NCBI GenBank assembly: GCA_003132405.1
Contig: PKXQ01000154.1
Coordinates: forward strand, 1 to 36,708
DNA length: 36,708 bases
Origin: Acidobacteriaceae bacterium
GTDB lineage: Bacteria; Acidobacteriota; Terriglobia; Terriglobales; Acidobacteriaceae
Direction of reading: 5' to 3'
In this document: piece after piece, positions 9,393 through 17,300 of the stretch
Numbering within the stretch: the first letter of the stretch is position 1
Layout: each line of letters begins with the position of its first letter
The notes under the pieces: model-generated
Database searches by the model: none
What the model was told of the DNA's origin: nothing
Seen by the model: the letters and a program-made list of their open reading frames with translations, nothing else
Program-made: the position numbers and the translations under genes

Positions 9393-9939
9393 TCACGAGG
9401 ATTGGGGCGCCCCGTTCTTCAAGGATACGCGCCCCGAATCCACGTCCCTCGGCAACTTCATAATCGTGACCCGCATCGCTGGGCCAGCAGGCAATCACGC
9501 GAATCGGCTTGTCTCCGGTATTCACGATGCGGTGAGCAACTTCGCCTGCGATGTAATGCAGACTTCCCGGCGCCATATCTTCAGCCCAGGTATGACCCGT
9601 GCGATCCATGAGGACAAGTTTGCCGCTGCCCGCGACGGTGCCGTAGAATTCGGCGCGATTGCGGATCACGTGCCAGTGCCCGCGGGTCATGAAATACTCG
9701 TTCCCGACTCGGCCGGGTTGGATTTCGGTGAGCCCCCAGAACAAGCCGCCCGCCGTGCCTGACGCGACCGGTTCCCACCACCAGACTCGATACACTATTG
9801 TTTCGGGATCAAGCTTCTGCCAGGCTTGATGGTCGCGAAAAATTCCGGTCAGTTGACCAAGTTTCTTTTCCGATCGCTGGAGTCCGGGGGCCTGCAACGC
9901 GCCGTCGGCCCAGTTCACGAACGCAGGGGCGGGGTTCAT
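9379..9939 (-). CDS. Cupin-type (archaeal-type) glucose-6-phosphate isomerase, copy 2
   Basis: The 186-residue protein has the normal length of cupin phosphoglucose isomerases. TRGHWH supplies His88 and His90, RAEFYG supplies Glu97, and AGEVAHRIVNTG supplies His136. These four positions equal the metal-ligand numbering that I recall for the Pyrococcus furiosus enzyme. The C-terminal WPSDAGHDYEVAEGRGFGARI is also typical of the family. It is the first gene of the two-gene minus-strand unit and faces the ROK kinase across a 124-bp divergent promoter. The pairing of hexose kinase and hexose-phosphate isomerase is consistent with feeding imported sugar into glycolysis or the G6PDH route. Confidence 0.88.
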   Translation of the reverse strand: MNPAPAFVNWADGALQAPGLQRSEKKLGQLTGIFRDHQAWQKLDPETIVYRVWWWEPVASGTAGGLFWGLTEIQPGRVGNEYFMTRGHWHVIRNRAEFYGTVAGSGKLVLMDRTGHTWAEDMAPGSLHYIAGEVAHRIVNTGDKPIRVIACWPSDAGHDYEVAEGRGFGARILEERGAPILVNAQD

Positions 9940-9980
9940 GATGGCAATAGGCTAACGATATAGCTTCTCGAATGCAAATA

Positions 9981-10022
9981 AAAAGAACAAAATTTTGATC
10001 ATTATGTGGTCAAAGCGAATAG
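9981..10022 (-). promoter_or_regulatory. Candidate operator in the isomerase/ROK kinase divergent promoter
   Basis: Read on the minus strand, this region has ATTCG (10020-10016), GACCA (10011-10007 as TGGTC on plus) and AATTTTGTTCTTTT (9994-9981), the same elements in the same order as at 7135-7159. A perfect palindrome CAAAATTTTG lies at 9988-9997. TTGATCA and TGGTCAA form an imperfect inverted repeat around TTATG immediately beside it. These are plausible regulator sites for both divergent genes; no binding protein is proven. Confidence 0.4.
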
Positions 10023-10063
10023 TATTGCGTTGTTTAGTGGGCTCGAAGTGATTCATTTTTGAT

Positions 10064-11008
10064 ATGACTCGACCGGCCATCGGAATTGATTTGGGGGGCA
10101 GCCATGCCACGATCGCGCTCGTAAAGGACGATCAGGTTCTTGGCTCTCACCGCGTCTCCCTCGATTCGGCGCAGCCCCTTCGGCCAGCGCTCGATCTCTT
10201 CGCGGAGGCGATTCGCAAGCTGCTGGCAGAACTTCAAATAGACGCCACCGAGTGTGAAGGCTTGGCGCTTGGATTCTGCGGGCTCGCCGATGCGCGGATT
10301 GGCCGAGTTGTCTCGACCAACAAGAAATACGAAGACGCACCGTCAATCGATTTCGAGTCTTGGTGCAGGCTGGAGTTTGGTCTGCGCTTTGCCATCGAGA
10401 ATGACGCCCGCATGGCATTGCTTGGCGAACGTCATGCGGGAGCCGCGCGAAGTTGCGACAATGTGGTAATGATCACGCTCGGGACGGGGATTGGTGGTGC
10501 GGCTATGATCGAGGGCAAACTGCTTCGCGGAAAGCACGCGCAAGCCGGCTGTTTGGGTGGTCACCTGCCGGCAAGGGTCGGTGGTCGTCCCTGCACGTGC
10601 GGTGCGATTGGATGCCTTGAAGCCGAAGCCTCAGGTTGGTCGCTGCCTTTGCTGGCGCACGAATGGCGGGGTTTCTCGGCGAGCAAGTTGGCGGGTCAGG
10701 GCAACATAGATTTCAAGATGCTCTTTGAACTGGCTGACGCGGGGGACCGCGTTGCGGTCGAGATTCTTGACTACTGTCTGATGGTTTGGGCAACGGGAGC
10801 GGTGGGATTGATTCACGCCTATGATCCGGAGCGAATTGTCATGGGCGGTGGCGTGATGCGCAGCGCTGAGATTATCCTTCCTTACATTCAAACGTACGTG
10901 AACCAGCACGCGTGGACGCCGTGGGGAAAGGTCGAGATAGTCGCCGCACAACTCGGAAACGACGCTGGACTGTTTGGCGCGATCCCGCTGCTTACCGGAA
11001 ACGTGTAG
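10064..11008 (+). CDS. ROK-family sugar kinase
   Basis: The 314-residue protein is full length for a ROK kinase, which phosphorylates a hexose such as glucose, mannose, fructose or N-acetylhexosamine with ATP. Residues 7-20 (GIDLGGSHATIALV) form the first phosphate-binding loop. IENDARMA carries the catalytic base Asp114. LGTGIGGAAM (139-148) is the second nucleotide loop. CTCGAIGCLE (177-186) is the ROK zinc motif, with His167 as the likely fourth ligand. The usual GExGH segment is here CLGGHLPA, so the glutamate that normally contacts the sugar is replaced; this may alter specificity. The start codon lacks a strong ribosome site. The esterase gene follows after 6 bp, indicating an operon. 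Confidence 0.92.
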   Translation: MTRPAIGIDLGGSHATIALVKDDQVLGSHRVSLDSAQPLRPALDLFAEAIRKLLAELQIDATECEGLALGFCGLADARIGRVVSTNKKYEDAPSIDFESWCRLEFGLRFAIENDARMALLGERHAGAARSCDNVVMITLGTGIGGAAMIEGKLLRGKHAQAGCLGGHLPARVGGRPCTCGAIGCLEAEASGWSLPLLAHEWRGFSASKLAGQGNIDFKMLFELADAGDRVAVEILDYCLMVWATGAVGLIHAYDPERIVMGGGVMRSAEIILPYIQTYVNQHAWTPWGKVEIVAAQLGNDAGLFGAIPLLTGNV

Positions 11009-11014
11009 ACGAGC

Positions 11015-11821
11015 ATGGCGAGACAATTCCCCAATGCCCAGCTTTCGCGTCCGATCCCGGGAAATGAGAATCTACGCTTTTTGAATTTTCGCGGTGAGGC
11101 CTTAGGATCTCGCGGCGACGTCTTAGTGTTCAGCCCTCCTGCAATGGAATCGTTGCATCGCGTGCCGCTGCTGCTGCTGTTGCACGGCGTCTACGGATGC
11201 CAGTGGAACTGGTGGCTGAACGGCGACCTCAACACCATTGCGATGGAGATGCTGCGGGACGGAACGACTGTTCCACTGATGATCGCCATGCCATCTGATG
11301 GACTCTGGGGCGACGGGAGCGGGTATGTTCCCCATGCGCATGCCGACTACGAAAGGTGGATTGTCGATGACATCCCGCGCTGCCTGCGTGAGTTGTTTCC
11401 GCAATTGCATCCGCAAAAATTCCTTCTCGCGGGGCTCTCCATGGGGGGCTACGGAGCTTTGCGCTTAGGCATGAAATATGCGTCGCAGGTGCAGGGAATT
11501 TCTGCGCATTCCTCGATCACAAAGCTCGAGCAGTTGTCGCAGTTCATTCCGTTCCCCGCACAGGTATTTCAGCATGCGGGCGATGTCGACACCGACTTGC
11601 TGCACTGGGCGAAGGTGAATCATGACACGCTTCCGCCAATCCGCTTCGATTGCGGGACCGAAGATCCGCTCATTGATCCGAACCGTGCGCTGCACAAGGC
11701 ACTCACCGAATTGCGCGTACCTCATGTCTATGAAGAGTTTCCCGGCGGCCATGACTGGCAGTATTGGACACGACAGGTCCGGCGCACTCTCGCCTTCTGC
11801 AAACGTGTTCTCGCAGACTGA
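11015..11821 (+). CDS. Esterase of the putative-esterase (esterase D-like) alpha/beta-hydrolase family
   Basis: The 268-residue protein has an alpha/beta-hydrolase fold with LLLLHGVYG as the oxyanion-hole region. The nucleophile elbow GLSMGGYG places Ser142 in the active site. GTEDPLID supplies Asp217 and GGHDWQYW supplies His246. These fit family PF00756, which includes S-formylglutathione hydrolases, acetyl-xylan and feruloyl esterases and tributyrin esterases. No signal peptide is visible, so it probably acts in the cytoplasm. It is cotranscribed with the ROK kinase, which points to removal of acyl groups from imported sugars or oligosaccharides, though that is inference. Its stop codon abuts the stop of the convergent DUF4185-like gene with no gap. 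Confidence 0.88.
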   Translation: MARQFPNAQLSRPIPGNENLRFLNFRGEALGSRGDVLVFSPPAMESLHRVPLLLLLHGVYGCQWNWWLNGDLNTIAMEMLRDGTTVPLMIAMPSDGLWGDGSGYVPHAHADYERWIVDDIPRCLRELFPQLHPQKFLLAGLSMGGYGALRLGMKYASQVQGISAHSSITKLEQLSQFIPFPAQVFQHAGDVDTDLLHWAKVNHDTLPPIRFDCGTEDPLIDPNRALHKALTELRVPHVYEEFPGGHDWQYWTRQVRRTLAFCKRVLAD

Positions 11822-12937
11822 TTATTTCTTCGCGGCGTCCGGCATTGGCATGCGCACAACCTGCGGGAAGTAAATGTTTGTCTCGGCCAACAGCTTTCTC
11901 GGCTTTATCGTGTTGCACACATATGTGAACAGCAATTCGCCCGGTTGCTCGAACTCGGGGTGCTCCTTACCCGCGTAGCAGAAAGTGTCGGCATCGTATT
12001 TCGGATCGCTCTTCTGCAGGATCGGGATGCGATAGATCACTTCGCCATCGGTCCACGGGCCGATCAGGCTCGGCGAGGTCCGAAGGATCACTTTGTCGGA
12101 AAAGATCTGAGGATCGACCATCACGGCGATCCACTTCTTGAGCTCCGGGTGATAGCGCACCGACATCTCTGAGGCCCCGGTCTTCATGATAATTTTTGCC
12201 TTCGCTGGTTCAATCCCGTCGTGCCACTTGTCGTCGCTGCCGAGGTACTGCAGGTTCTTTCTGGGGTCGCCAAGACCTTGCAGTGGAATTCGTGTGAGGA
12301 TCTGCGGCCGGCTTCCTACTTCGTACAGCGTGTAGATGTAAAGGTAGTCGTCCTCGATCAACGCAGAGGCCGAAGGATTCGCGTGCACGGCCTCCGCCAC
12401 GAGCGGGAAGTACGCAACCTTCCAGTTCTGGGGATCGCTTTCCAGCCCCGTCATGTGTGCGAGATCGGTTCCGCAGGTCTCGAAGCCGAGCGCAAAAGCG
12501 TTTGAGTGCGGCACGTTGCGCACGCAGACCAACGTGATCCAGAGCTCGTGGTTATGTTCGACTCCATCGAGTGCCCAATAGTAGGTACCGTTGTTCTGCC
12601 GCGGTTTGAAAAAGCTATCGGGGTTGCCTTTGGCGTCTTTTTTGATCGTGTAGTCGATCTTCCACTTCCCGTCCTTACACGTAGAAACGCCGATCGTGTT
12701 ATGCACCATGCGAGGCTCTTCGCCGGTGACCAGGCGTTTATCGCCATAGAGGGTGTCGCCGAAGATCCAAGCCACGCGGCCATCCTGCAGCGGAATCGAA
12801 TATGCAGCGTCAGCTCCTTGCCACTCCTGTTGAAAAGGGAACGAGGGGGCGCAATTAGAGTGCGTATTTTCGGCGAGCATGACGCCCGCGGAAAAAAGGA
12901 CAAAGAGGGATGAAGCGCAATGCAACAGTCGTCTCAT
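11822..12937 (-). CDS. Secreted DUF4185-like five-bladed beta-propeller protein
   Basis: The chosen ATG at 12937 is preceded by GGGAGC at proper distance and begins MRRLLHCASSLFVLFSAGVMLAE, a Sec signal peptide. An upstream ATG at 12961 would add eight residues without a better site. The 371-residue product has the features QGADAAYSIPL, WIFGDTLYGDKR and VHNTIGVST near the N-terminus, which are typical of DUF4185/DUF5005 proteins. These are related in fold to GH43/GH32 propellers. Later repeats such as YLYIYTLYEV, WIAVMVDPQ and GPWTDGEVIY are blade strands. The function of the family is unproven; a glycan-binding or glycan-cleaving role outside the cytoplasm is a reasonable guess given the context. 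Confidence 0.68.
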   Translation of the reverse strand: MRRLLHCASSLFVLFSAGVMLAENTHSNCAPSFPFQQEWQGADAAYSIPLQDGRVAWIFGDTLYGDKRLVTGEEPRMVHNTIGVSTCKDGKWKIDYTIKKDAKGNPDSFFKPRQNNGTYYWALDGVEHNHELWITLVCVRNVPHSNAFALGFETCGTDLAHMTGLESDPQNWKVAYFPLVAEAVHANPSASALIEDDYLYIYTLYEVGSRPQILTRIPLQGLGDPRKNLQYLGSDDKWHDGIEPAKAKIIMKTGASEMSVRYHPELKKWIAVMVDPQIFSDKVILRTSPSLIGPWTDGEVIYRIPILQKSDPKYDADTFCYAGKEHPEFEQPGELLFTYVCNTIKPRKLLAETNIYFPQVVRMPMPDAAKK

Positions 12938-12981
12938 AAGCTGCTCCCAGAATTCCGCCAAGCCATCCAGTGCGGCCTCAC

Positions 12982-12987
12982 TATAAT
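12982..12987 (+). promoter_or_regulatory. Possible -10 box (TATAAT) for the dehydratase operon
   Basis: A perfect TATAAT lies 58 bp upstream of the SMP-30 remnant's ATG. No convincing TTGACA is found 16-18 bp upstream (CAAGCC is there), so this is only a candidate. The 108-bp gap between the divergent DUF4185-like gene and the remnant must hold promoters for both sides. Confidence 0.3.
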
Positions 12988-13045
12988 GTTCAAAATGTCA
13001 GACCAACAAGTAGAATAACCGAGATTTCCTTCGATACGGTTCAAT

Positions 13046-13135
13046 ATGCAGGCCCAAATTTCATTGCAAAAATTCGAAGTGTTTGCGGAAGGACTCGACC
13101 ATCCCGAAGGACTTGCATTTGCGGAGACACAATGA
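13046..13135 (+). pseudogene. Remnant of an SMP-30/gluconolactonase gene (first ~29 codons), now a leader ORF
   Basis: An ATG at 13046 opens a 29-codon frame ending in TGA at 13133-13135. Its residues FEVFAEGLDHPEGLAFAETQ look like the first beta-strand of SMP-30/gluconolactonase/LRE proteins, where a phrase of the type 'AEGLxxPEGxAxxxDG' is standard. The homology is cut just where the next blade should begin, and the stop overlaps the dehydratase ATG as ATGA. The rest of the propeller is missing. It is either a deletion scar or a short translated leader coupled to the dehydratase. It has no strong Shine-Dalgarno site. A full SMP-30 gene exists at 30008-30925 but has a different N-terminus, so this is not a copy of that gene. 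Confidence 0.5.
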
Positions 13136-14325
13136 AGATTACGGACATTCGCTGGACTCCTGCCTTCATCCCGATCGAAGCGCCCTTGCGTTACTCGGTT
13201 GGATCCCATCCCGGATTTTCGCGCATCGTCATCGAGGTCGAAACCGACGAAGGCATCACGGGCCTTGGCGAGTGCTACAGCGGCGCCAGCCGCGCCGGTC
13301 AGCTCGCGGATTTGAAGCCGCTGATGATCGGTGAAGATCCCATGAACCTCGAGCGAATTCGCTGGAAGGTGGCCGCGCCGAGTTCAGAAAAGCTTTTTGG
13401 TTTCGTCCTCGGGTTTGCCGGACTTGAATTTGCAATCCTGGATATTCAAGGAAAGGCGCTGAAGCGGTCGGTATGCGACCTGCTGGGAGGTCGCACTCGG
13501 AACGAGATTCCGTTCGCCGCCTACCTTTTTTATCGCTATGCGAATGACGATGGCATTGGCGAAATATCGAACGTCGAACAAATGATCGATTTTACAAAAA
13601 AAGTCGTCAGCGAGTATGGCTTTAAGACATTGAAGTACAAAAACGGCGTTCTTCCTCCGGATGAAGAAGTCGATACGTTCATCGCGCTTCGTCAGGCATT
13701 CCCGAAGCATCGCATCCGGCTCGACCCGAATGCGGTCTGGACGGTGACCACGGCCATCGATGTTGCCCGACGTTTGCACGACTTCAATATGGAGTACCTT
13801 GAAGATCCCGTTTGGGGGATGCGCGCCATGAAGCGGGTAAACGCAAAGGCGCCGTGGGTCACTTTGGCTTCGAATATGTCGGTGTTCGCGTTCGAGGACC
13901 TTGCGCCCGCGATCATGGCGGATGTGCTCGATGTGGTCCTGCTCGACCCGCACTGGTATGGAGGCATTCATCGCGCTAAGCTAGCGGGCCAGATTTGCGA
14001 AGCGATGGGTGTAGACGCTGGTATGCACAGTGGTGCAGAGTTCGGCATTTCGCAAGCTGCCATGCTTCATCTCGCCGCCTGCCTTCCGAATCTGACGCTC
14101 GCACCCGACTCGCATTATCACCACCTGACGGACGACATCATTGTTGGTGGCAAGATGCAATATAAAAATGGCGCGATGGCGGTGCCAACTGGTCCGGGCC
14201 TCGGCGTGGAACTCGACCGCGACAAACTGGCCCGCTACCACGAACTTTCCAAGCAACATGAGATGGGAGCCTGGACGGACGATCCGCGCCGGCGGGGCAC
14301 AGTAATCACGCAGCCGAAATGGTGA
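13132..14325 (+). CDS. Enolase-superfamily dehydratase, glucarate-dehydratase-like subgroup
   Basis: The start at 13132 (MKITDIRWTPAFIPIEAPL) matches the usual beginning of mandelate racemase/muconate-lactonizing enzymes and gives 397 residues. An open frame reaching back to 12970 is only the unrelated leader region. Catalytic signatures follow the GlucD pattern: LKYKNG (the KxK base), RLDPNAVW and YLEDP and ASNM (metal ligands Asp, Glu, Asn), LLDPHW (Asp of the dyad) and GMHSGAEFGIS (catalytic His). The C-terminal PGLGVELDRDKLARYHEL also matches the glucarate dehydratase end. Family members dehydrate sugar acids to 2-keto-3-deoxy acids in the cytoplasm. Since SDRs and a mutarotase-like protein follow in the same operon, an aldonate is as likely a substrate as glucarate. 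The next gene overlaps it by 7 bp. Confidence 0.88.
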   Translation: MKITDIRWTPAFIPIEAPLRYSVGSHPGFSRIVIEVETDEGITGLGECYSGASRAGQLADLKPLMIGEDPMNLERIRWKVAAPSSEKLFGFVLGFAGLEFAILDIQGKALKRSVCDLLGGRTRNEIPFAAYLFYRYANDDGIGEISNVEQMIDFTKKVVSEYGFKTLKYKNGVLPPDEEVDTFIALRQAFPKHRIRLDPNAVWTVTTAIDVARRLHDFNMEYLEDPVWGMRAMKRVNAKAPWVTLASNMSVFAFEDLAPAIMADVLDVVLLDPHWYGGIHRAKLAGQICEAMGVDAGMHSGAEFGISQAAMLHLAACLPNLTLAPDSHYHHLTDDIIVGGKMQYKNGAMAVPTGPGLGVELDRDKLARYHELSKQHEMGAWTDDPRRRGTVITQPKW

Positions 14326-17300
14326 GCACGAAGAAAATTCGCAAGGCCACCATGGCCGCTCTCTTCATGGTGGTTACACTGACTGCAGCCGCTCACGCCA
14401 CAGAAAGAATGCTTTGGAAGATCGGGACTTTTGACGGGTCCTCGGGCGAATTTAAGAGTCAAGACATCAACTATGCCGATCCCAAGAACGACCCCGTGTT
14501 TGTGGCTGGCCAGAGCAGCGATAAAGATTGGTATCGCTTTCAGCCTGGACCAGCTAACGGGATAGCCGGTGGGCGTCAGCACCCATTCACCGTAAAATTT
14601 GTACTGAACGATGTTCCGCTCGGCGTTTATCGACTGAAACTCGCCATCCTGTATGAGACGCCACGTCTCTCGTTCTTAAAGCTCGAAGTTAACGGGCACT
14701 CCGGCTTTTTCTACTTCCATCCCAGGCTCGATTTTCGTGCCGGCGACTGGGAAGGGACATTTGTTCCCCAGACCTCCACCGACGAAAAAACAATTTCGAT
14801 TCCCGCCGCCTGGCTTCGGAAAGGAGAGAACGCGTTCATTCTCACGGCCATGGACGATCCGGCCACGGCACAAAATTCCCTCGGCGCAATTGCGCCAGGG
14901 CACACCGGTCTGATCTACGACGCGCTCGAGTTGGTTCAGGATGATGTGGAGCAATACAATGTAAATGCCTTCACCGCTCAAATTGAGCCAACCATCTTTT
15001 ATCGCGATACTAAAGCGGAGATGGTGGAGGTGGTGGATGTTTTCATAAGCGCCGCCACGCTTCCCAAGAACGACAATGTGGAACTTCGGGTCGCCGGCCA
15101 TTCCCTCAGCAGACCATTCTCGACGACCAACGAATTCGGAGAGGCGCGGCTGGTGTTTGAAGTGCCGGAGTGGACCGGCGCCGCCGAAGCCATGGTGCGC
15201 ATCGGGAAACTCTCCGCATCCGCGACGGTCGAGCCGGCGAAAAAGTGGACCGTTGCACTCATACCGCACGAGCATCTCGATGTTGGTTTCACAGATTACC
15301 CCGCGAAAGTCGCTGAGCTCCACTCCCAATCTATCGACCAGGCAATGGGCTTGATCAAGAAAACGCCGGATTTTCGTTGGACGCTTGATGGGAGCTGGGT
15401 CGCCGATCAATATCTGAACGGACGCAGCCCGGAGGCGCGGGAACAGTTTTTCGAACATGTTCGCGACGGCAGTATCGTCATTCCGCCGGAGTTTGCCAAT
15501 CAACATACCGGGAACGCATCGTGGGAAGCTCTGGCTCGCTCTCTCTATGGCCAGCACAATCTTGCGCGCGAATACAAATTGCCCATGGCCGATGCGGCGC
15601 AGATTGTGGATGTCCCGGCTTACACCTGGGGCTATGCTTCGGCTCTGCATGACGCGGGGATCAAATATTTCGTAGCGGCCAGCAACAGTTGGCGAGCTCC
15701 GGTGATGCTGCTTGGGCGATGGAACGAAAAGTCTCCCTTCTATTGGGAAGGACCCGATGGCGGCCGCGTGCTCATGTGGTACTCGCGTGCTTATCTGCAA
15801 GCCCACACACTGTTTGGCGGTCCATGGCGAATGGAATCGATCCGCGATTCGTTGCCGGTTTTTCTGCAGGCATATACGCGTCCGGACTATACGGCGAGTA
15901 CAGCGATCATCTTCGGCACACAGCTTGAGAACACGCCGCTCGCCAGGGAGCAGAGTGAGATCGTCGCAAGTTTCAGCCATGAATATGCCTGGCCCAAGTT
16001 TGAATTTTCTACCGTGCACTCCGCGATGCAACGGATCGAGCGCGAGTGGGAGGGCGATTTTCCCGTGGTCCGAGGCGATTTCGGCCCTTATTGGGAGGAT
16101 GGATATGGCTCCGATGCCGCGCACACCGCCATTCACCGAGAAAACCAACATCGCATCGCAACGGCCGAGATCATGGGTGCTGCGGTTTCCTCGATCGACA
16201 CGCGAGTGCGTCCCGACAAGGCGATGCTCGACGATGCCTGGCGTAACGAGCTTCTCTATGACGAGCACACGTGGACGTACGTTAGCGCGACCGCTCAGCC
16301 GGAGCACCACCAGAGCGAAGACCAAATCGCGCTCAAACGATCTCGCGTAACGCGGGCGCGCGATGATATCAACGAATCGATTCAGCGCGGGTGGGCCCAG
16401 CTTGAAGCGCTGGTAAAAGCCAAGGACAATTCCATTGCTGTTTTCAACTCGTTGAACTGGGTACGCTCCGGTATCGTGGAGACCGACTTGCCAGACGGCG
16501 CCACGCTCGTCGACTCCTCAACCGGCGCTGAGGTTCCCGTGGAGATACGTCGCAAAGGCAAAGGAATCTCACTGCCAGGATTCGGCCCAGGCAGCGTTCG
16601 CGTGCGCTTCCTGGCTGCCGCCATGCCTGCGGTGGGATACAAACTGTACACCATTAAGCCGATTGCGAAAGAGCGAGCCGCCTCGGTGGGCATTCGAGGG
16701 AACATTCTCGAGAACGAGTTCTATCGACTCACGCTGGATCCGTCCTCCGGAGCTATCGCGAGCGTGTTTGACAAACAGTTGGGACACGAACTCGTCGATT
16801 CGTCAAGCCCATACAAATTTGGCCAGTATCTCTACGTCACCGGAGGGGACAACTATCCAGAAAACTCGCTCTATCGGTTTGGAGCCGGACTGAAGCCTCC
16901 GGCGTTGACCGTTCATGCGGCGAGTTCGGGAAGGATGATATCTGCGACGAAAACCCCGATTGGGATCGTCGCAACTCTTGCTTCATCCGCGCCAAATACC
17001 CCATCGATTGAGACGGAAATCCTGCTACCGGACTCTACAAAAGATATTTTGATTACTTATCACTTGCACAAGGACCGCGTGCTCACAAGAGAGTCCGCCT
17101 ATGTGGCGTTTCCTTTCGCCGTGACCACGCCGGCGTTCACATACGGTTCTCAGGCGGCGTGGGTCAATCCAGCGAAAGATGAGCTTGCTGGAGGAAGCCG
17201 CGAATGGTACGTGCCCACAACCTGGGCTTCTGTATACAATCCGCAAGTGGCTGCGACCGTCGTTCCGCTCGACGCTCCTCTGGTTGCCTTTGGAGACATT

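Noticed and set aside
12970..13131. 54-codon N-terminal extension of the dehydratase
   Set aside because: The family begins at MKITDIRWTP; the upstream residues show no similarity, and another frame in this stretch encodes the SMP-30 remnant.
14676..16325. 549-codon open frame on the minus strand
   Set aside because: It lies wholly antisense to the GH38-like gene, has no recognisable domain, and its residues follow from the codon bias of the plus-strand gene.
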